Shown here: positions 58,598 through 64,000 of the stretch, in pieces
How positions within the stretch are numbered: the first letter of the stretch is position 1
Layout: every line of letters starts with the position of its first letter
Assembly (NCBI RefSeq): GCF_029227915.1
Contig: NC_079878.1
Coordinates: 23,957,501-24,021,500, forward strand
Direction of reading: 5' to 3'
DNA length: 64,000 bases
DNA from: Hydractinia symbiolongicarpus
Taxonomy: Eukaryota; Cnidaria; Hydrozoa; Anthoathecata; Hydractiniidae
Notes under the pieces: model-generated
The model's database searches: none
What the model saw: the letters and a program-made list of their open reading frames with translations, nothing else
Told to the model about the DNA's origin: nothing
Program-made: the position numbers and the translations under genes

Positions 58598-58985
58598 ATG
58601 CAATCGAATCATGTGTCGTTATGGTTGATATTACAATACCACAAAATTCTGGAATGGTTCTCTTTCACAAAATGGAGAAAGTAGTTTTGTCATCATACTG
58701 CGATGTTTCAGAATATTTCCTTAAGCGTATTGTGACATCTTCTGGTGGCGTTGTTTACTTTGTTACTGATCAGTACATACCTGGATCGATCAAATCTTTG
58801 GGAAGCTCAAGCAGTAGTGATAAAGGAATCCTCCGTTAAAAAGTTGAAAGAAGGGATCCATGAAGAACAATGCAATAGTCAAAGTTTTTGAGAGACCTTG
58901 ACAATAAAACGGAATTAATTCAATTCTTACTTGCAGATTTGTCTCATCCAACACGATTCGCAATACCACTCACTGACCGTATTTT
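58598..58985 (+). pseudogene. Decayed copy of a repeated cnidarian protein family
   Basis: After an acceptor-like TTTGTAG, the frame reads SCVVMVDITIPQNSGMVLFH, then GGVVYFVTDQYIPGSIKSLG up to 58840. After in-frame stops, pieces KVERRDP, SKFLRDLDNKTELIQFLLAD and LSHPTRF continue. The order (V.D..., FV.DQY..SIK.., W.K.LRD..NK.EL..FL...W) matches a family of hypothetical proteins that is highly repeated in cnidarian and fish genomes and probably transposon-borne; this comes from memory, not a search. At least three stops or shifts break it. Confidence 0.45.
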
Positions 58986-61786
58986 TATTTTATTTATGTA
59001 AGTGTCGTGCCAAAGTTCTTCAAACTGACACGCTAACAGGTAGTACCTACGGTTTTATAACAGCTTGCTTCACTGGAACGTTTGTATATAATGATGTTAC
59101 ATCGAATGAAATGTTTACTTCCTCTTTGTCAAGAATTACGTCGATATCACATAATTAAACTGTATCATGAATTTCGAAAATTGTTCTTGCTCGTTAGAAA
59201 GGACTTCCAATTTCTTCTTTTGAGATTTTATTGCATATATTTTTGAGTTTTAGGAATAATGTTTTTGTTGAACAGTATTACTGATGAAATAAACCTTTGA
59301 GGTAGATTTGTTTTCATCACGTTTTATAATAATATTTCTCTTGCGTTCCTCAAGTCTGTTTCCTGTTTTTCTTTTCTTTTTCAGGCATTGTTCGGGTCTA
59401 TTCGGGGGTTTTCGGGTAAATACTTGATTTTTTTTCACAACGCTGAACTCGCCTGAAAACGCTAGCACTTTTTACGGCGTATGCGGCTTATCGGCACCCC
59501 TGTCTTTTGTACAACACTCCATTGCACCCATGGTGTGCCCCAAGAAGCATACTCCATTTTGGAATTCGTACAGCCATGTTGGTTAATTTAAAACATAGGG
59601 TACCCCCCAATTGGTCTAGTGGGTTGGGGTAGCTAATTGTGATATTTAAAGCATACATTTTGTAAAATATATACATTATATATAGCTAGCTATATTGAAT
59701 TTTACTCCAATACTATGACTTTTAATTCACTTAACATACCAAATTTAGCGCTAATTTCTTAAAAAAAGTTTAATAAATAAACTACTACCCATAACGCTAC
59801 TCCTAGCACTACCCCTAACTGGGGTAGTTAAAAAGGGTGCCTACTCGCCGAAAGTGCCGTATATGTGAGGGCGGCCGCAGGCGTTTTCTTGGTTTTTTCC
59901 CAAGGTTTTCGTCTGTAACCGCCCGGAAAAGCTTGTCTGTAACTGCCTGAATTGTGCTCGAAATGCAACCAGCACGAGCTCGTTCTCGTTTAAATTATGT
60001 TGGAAAGAAGAAAGGTGCTATTTTGTTGTTGTAACTCTCAGTTTATTATTTGTGGATTTTATTACGGCTAATTTATCAAATAAATTATATAAAAAACAGT
60101 TTTTTTCAGAACTCTTCCACTACCACTGCTTTTAAGTTTTTTTTTACAACGCTGGAAGTCCTCCAACTGCCCCGTGGTTTTTGCTGTGTTTCCGCTGAGT
60201 CGCCACCCTTGTGGTTGTGCTAGGGATCGTTAAGCCTAGTGACACAAATTAGTGCTGTAGAATGGGTGACTTGCATAACCCAGGTGATTTAAATAGATCG
60301 TTTCTCTCTTGGTAATTTATGATGTTAAACAGTGTCCCACAATAGCTATAAATACTATGAATTTGATTTTAAGACAAAAAATATATTTTATAATTCTTTC
60401 CTGAAAGAGAATTTTAAATAAAAATCACCAAATTATGTGAATATGCAACATTACCCCAGAACTCATGGTCTTTTCCAGGGAATTATTCATATTTTTAGTG
60501 CAGTGACCATGAATGTAATATTGTTTATTTTATAGAGAATTTTAATTTATAATAGGCACATGGAAAAAATTGTTTCCTCCAGATATTAAAAGTAGCTTGT
60601 GCAAATTATAAGAGCCATTGCAAATTTTTTATCCTAAAGTCACCATTGGTAAGATAATTATGCAGCTTCTTTATTTTATTGTTTGTGATGTTTATGTTTT
60701 GACAATGACTAACAGGATTCAAGGGGCAATTAGGATTCACCATGACAGTATTTTGCCAGTAGAAGCGTTAGGTACAACCAGCTTGGATGGGACGCTAACA
60801 GTTAGTTTAAGGACCTTTACATGTTAAGGTGCGTTTACATGATTGAAGTTGAAGTTGAATCATAAACAGTCTTTCAACTTTGCTATAAGATTTGTTAAAG
60901 TGCTCCTGGGCACCAAATAAACATAAACCAATGTTTACTTATTTTGGAATCAAAATTAATGAAACGTTTTGAAAATACAAAAGCAGTTAAAATGCAAAAA
61001 TTTCCAAACTTTTAGATCCATTTTAAATAAATATATACATTTTATCTTTGGTCACAGAAACTTTCATGCAGCCATAAATCTTCCTGTTTCCTTATTTTTT
61101 TATAAGCTTATCTTATTTCAATACATCAAATAGACTATCTGAGAACAACGGGGAGTTTCTCTCAACTTTATAAAAAAGTTTATTAATGTTTAACTTTTTT
61201 AACTGGTTAAGAGCAGGTTTCGACGTGAAAAATTTGCTCTTAAAGGGATCTCAAGGTACTTTCACAAGTTGGATTTACCTGAAAGATTTCGTAAGAAATT
61301 CCGAATGACATATTCAATTCTTGGTATAAGATCATGTAACCCCAGATATTGTTTTTTAAATAATATATATTATATATTAATATATATTATATTTGTTTTT
61401 CTTGCCAAGTGACAGCTGCTTCGATCTTCTTGTTTGTTAAAAATTTCAGACTATAGCTCCAGTCTTTTTTTGTGGCATGCAACCCTGTTATGTCACATTT
61501 ATGCAGAGCTCAAATTAATGATTTTCATAGCTAAGAAAAATTAATATGCCTTCACAACAAAATTAAAAAACATATTTTCCAAATCGATCTCTGTACAAAT
61601 GATTTTTTAATTTTCTTATAGTTCAACATAATATACTAGCCATCTAAGCAATAAAAAGATAAAAATAATAAATTAGCAGCAGGTGTGTGCATGATTTTTT
61701 TTATTTCAAATTGAAAAAAAAATATTTTAACAAACATAACAAACATAACCTGCTGACCTGGGTGGGCATAATGCTCAAATAAGTAT
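58986..61786. other. Intergenic stretch, nothing supported
   Basis: It includes C/G-richer patches at 59370-59520 and 59860-60210 with a shared TTTTTTACAACGCTG-like motif, and TA-rich palindromes near 61360-61395. No gene recognised. Confidence 0.3.
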
Positions 61787-61830
61787 TGCCAACCTTGTTC
61801 CCAACAATCCTTGGGGACAAGATTGCCTAA
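61787..61830. mobile_element. Collapsed fold-back copy of the CAACCT MITE family
   Basis: GCCAACCTTGTTCCCAACAA followed by TCCTTGGGGACAAGATTGCC is an inverted pair of the family ends with almost no interior. Confidence 0.55.
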
Positions 61831-61984
61831 GTTACTCAGTAGATGGATATATATATTAAAAAATATTAAAAAATCAATAGAAAAGAACACCACTTAAATT
61901 CATCCCATGATACAGAAAAAGACAGAAATACCTGTCGATAAAGTTTGTTTTCTTATGATATTTTTCCACAGCCTTCGAATTTCG

Positions 61985-62650
61985 CTTCAGCAATTGCCAA
62001 AGTATTGTCAGTTTTTTTCAGTAATTGCCGAAGTATTGTCAGTTATAAGTCTTTCGCTTCGGCAATAATATTACCGAAGAAAAACTCGATCGTCAACTGT
62101 ATTTTTTTATGAATATTCATATTATCCATACTCCTAGATTTCATCAAACAGATATCACCACAATGACATAAATAACCCTAACCCTAACGAAAAATAAAAA
62201 ACATATAGTCTCGATGCCCCCAGCTATCAAATTCTCTTTTAAGGGAGAATGTTGTAAAACCCTTAAACGACGTGAAGGTAGACAACACCATCCCTTCAAC
62301 CAATGCACTGCACTGTGTTGACAAACTTAATATCGGCCCCGTAGTTTTATTCAGTTCAGCCTGCGGTTCAAAATGGTGGAGTGGCCATGTAAGGTTGTAT
62401 TATCGCTCCTAAGAAAAACAATAATATCAGGATTAACTCAGTTGAATTTGTTGATGTTTGATACTCGTCAAGGCTTGGCATCATATTTATATTTTTTTTC
62501 ATTTTAAAAAGTGCTGAAGAAAGTGCTGAAGTCTGCCAAGGCAATTGCCGAAGGTTTTCAGTGCTTTTGACCATTGTCTTCAGCATTTTTTCTGCCGAAG
62601 GACTGCCGAAGTGATTTTGAAAAATTGCAAAGTTACTTCGGCAATTATTT
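61985..62650. repeat. Fold-back repeat built from CTTCGGCAAT / ATTGCCGAAG
   Basis: ATTGCCGAAG or its inverse occurs at about 62025, 62067, 62543 and 62637, with diverged copies at 61992, 62082, 62599 and 62609. The pair at 62025 and 62067 gives a 10-bp perfect stem, and the outer pairs at 62543 and 62637 another. Short frames here (62368..62756) derive from the repeat. It includes two CCCTAA telomere-like units at 62175-62187, probably by chance. Confidence 0.5.
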
Positions 62651-63080
62651 GCAAAATCAAATATATCTGAAATTGAAGACTGTTCCAATGTGTAGCGCAA
62701 ACATCAACACTGCTGGTTTAGTCCTAAGAACGTTTAGATATGCCTTTTGGTTCTGAACTGCTCTGCACCTCCATGATAAGACCTCTTAAAAGCATAATGT
62801 CCAGCATTTTTAGCATCAACAAATAACTGCCATAGCCATTTTTGCACTTATTAGAATACCATGGCAAAATTTAGCTGAGGTAATTTTTAAACTTAACAAA
62901 ACACACAAAACGTTTAGCTATACTCCCAAAGACCTTTTTTACTGGAGAAAAGTAATACGCAAAAAAATAGTTAAATCCGTAAGTATTGAAATTTAATGCA
63001 GAAAAAACGGCATTTTATTAAATGTATTTTTGCATTTTTTGCAATGATTTAATTTATCCACAAGTAGTGACAAACTGTTG
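62651..63080. other. Intergenic stretch, nothing supported
   Basis: AT-rich DNA between the fold-back repeat and a short perfect hairpin; no gene or repeat recognised. Confidence 0.3.
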
Positions 63081-63085
63081 CAGTG

Positions 63086-63120
63086 CAAACAAACCCTTAG
63101 TGTTACTAAGGGTTTGTTTG
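63086..63120. repeat. Perfect 16-bp hairpin with 3-base loop
   Basis: CAAACAAACCCTTAGT, loop GTT, ACTAAGGGTTTGTTTG: all 16 pairs are Watson-Crick, and the stem can extend a few bases with G-T pairs. Confidence 0.8.
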
Positions 63121-64000
63121 TGCATTGCCACAACAATTAATTGCAGAATGTATGAAGCTCACCACAATAATATTACTTTGAAAACAAAAATGATGTGCTT
63201 CAGCATTCAGTGATGATCAATAATACTTATCGATAATACTTTTTTGACCTTTTTTGTTTTGTTATATAGATGTTGTGTTGAACTAGGAAGCAAGATTTTG
63301 TTGCTATTGACCCTACTAAAAAGGTGGTTGCTATAAACAGGTTCAGCTTCTACTAATTTTTTTGGGTTATTTTAAAGTGTCTGTTATTAGCAGGTGGTCA
63401 TTAACAAAGTTTGACTATATTTCCCTTATTGTTAATAATTAATACTGAATATATAGCTAATAAATACTAGAAATCTGATGCCTCGTTACATTTGACGTTA
63501 AAAGAAAAGACTGACAGCATTTTTAGTTTAAAATAGAAACATAGAAAACAGAGCTACAAATCGTTTAAAAACAAGTCAATTGACTTTTTGGTTAATGGTT
63601 TGGTTAATTTTGGTTATTTTTTCAAACTTTTATAAAAATCTGCTGAAGAACCTTTAGTTGTTGCCAAAATAATGATAGCATTTTTTATTTTACATGGCCT
63701 TACCTGTTTTTATACGTAAATCTCTAACAATGTTGTTTCTATGCTACAATGAAGTGTATCTCTGGCTTGTTCCATAACGAAACAACAAACCCATTTTAAT
63801 AAAGCTTACATAGTACAGGAGTATTACTTTTATAGCATTTAATTTTATCTGGTTTGATTGTAGAACCCCCTGGATACTCTATAAAAACTAGGACTGGTTT
63901 ACAATAAAAACAATTGTAAAACAAAAGTTGCTTCTGGATTAAAAAAATAAAAACTTTTCCCAAAATAAAAACAGTTGCTTTGAAAGATAACAAAGCCCAT
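63121..64000. other. Intergenic stretch to the window end, nothing supported
   Basis: AT-rich. The 65-codon minus frame at 63796..63993 has no domain and a biased composition. Confidence 0.3.

Noticed and set aside
62173-62188. Telomere-like CCCTAACCCTAAC
   Set aside because: Only two units inside a fold-back repeat; too short to be an interstitial telomere.

Overview
The window is AT-rich eukaryotic DNA with many introns, and it reads as a cnidarian, most likely hydrozoan, genome fragment. The main reason is a tandem pair of astacin metalloproteases that carry a C-terminal ShKT domain, the architecture described for Hydra and Podocoryna proteases. Large introns, a tRNA-derived SINE, short Helitron-like elements and many MITEs fit this. 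The species is an inference. I see no rRNA gene, functional tRNA gene, CRISPR array or bacterial feature.

Three multi-exon genes could be built by hand, with every splice phase matching. (1) 1-6.2 kb (+): the 3' end of one astacin/ShKT protease (exons from 232), then a paralogue at 2012-6053 (8 exons, 256 aa) that has the zinc motif and Met-turn but no visible propeptide or mature N-terminus. (2) 22524-28262 (+): a 10-exon gene for a 682-aa secreted, Gly/Gln/Asn-rich protein with a coiled-coil middle and a very basic C-terminus; I do not recognise it. (3) 34113-46191 (-): a 15-exon gene for a 1104-aa type I membrane receptor with four Ig domains, about five FN3 domains, one membrane helix and a cytoplasmic tail with a cysteine cluster and a C-terminal tyrosine motif.

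The stretches between are rich in repeats. 6-22 kb holds little coding sequence: a possible 35-codon two-exon gene (8132/9348), a TIR element (11335-12026), a diverged duplication carrying ETS-like CGCTTCCT motifs (about 14985 and 18207), a 39-bp tandem array (16.1-16.8 kb), three head-to-tail Helitron-like copies (17.4-17.86 kb) and a 1.66-kb higher-order satellite (20.5-22.16 kb). An intron of the receptor gene holds a 13 x 60-bp, almost homogeneous array.

46-64 kb is a transposon graveyard. It contains a TTAA-flanked 1060-bp element with perfect 20-bp inverted ends, a PIF/Harbinger element with both ends and its TTA target duplication intact (broken transposase and a convergent Myb-like partner), a Tigger/pogo remnant, a non-LTR (CR1/L2-like) reverse transcriptase with one intact 455-codon frame, a decayed copy of a repeated cnidarian protein family, and fold-back repeats built on CTTCGGCAAT.

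All gene models rest on reading splice signals, phases and domain motifs by eye; no database search or transcript data were available.
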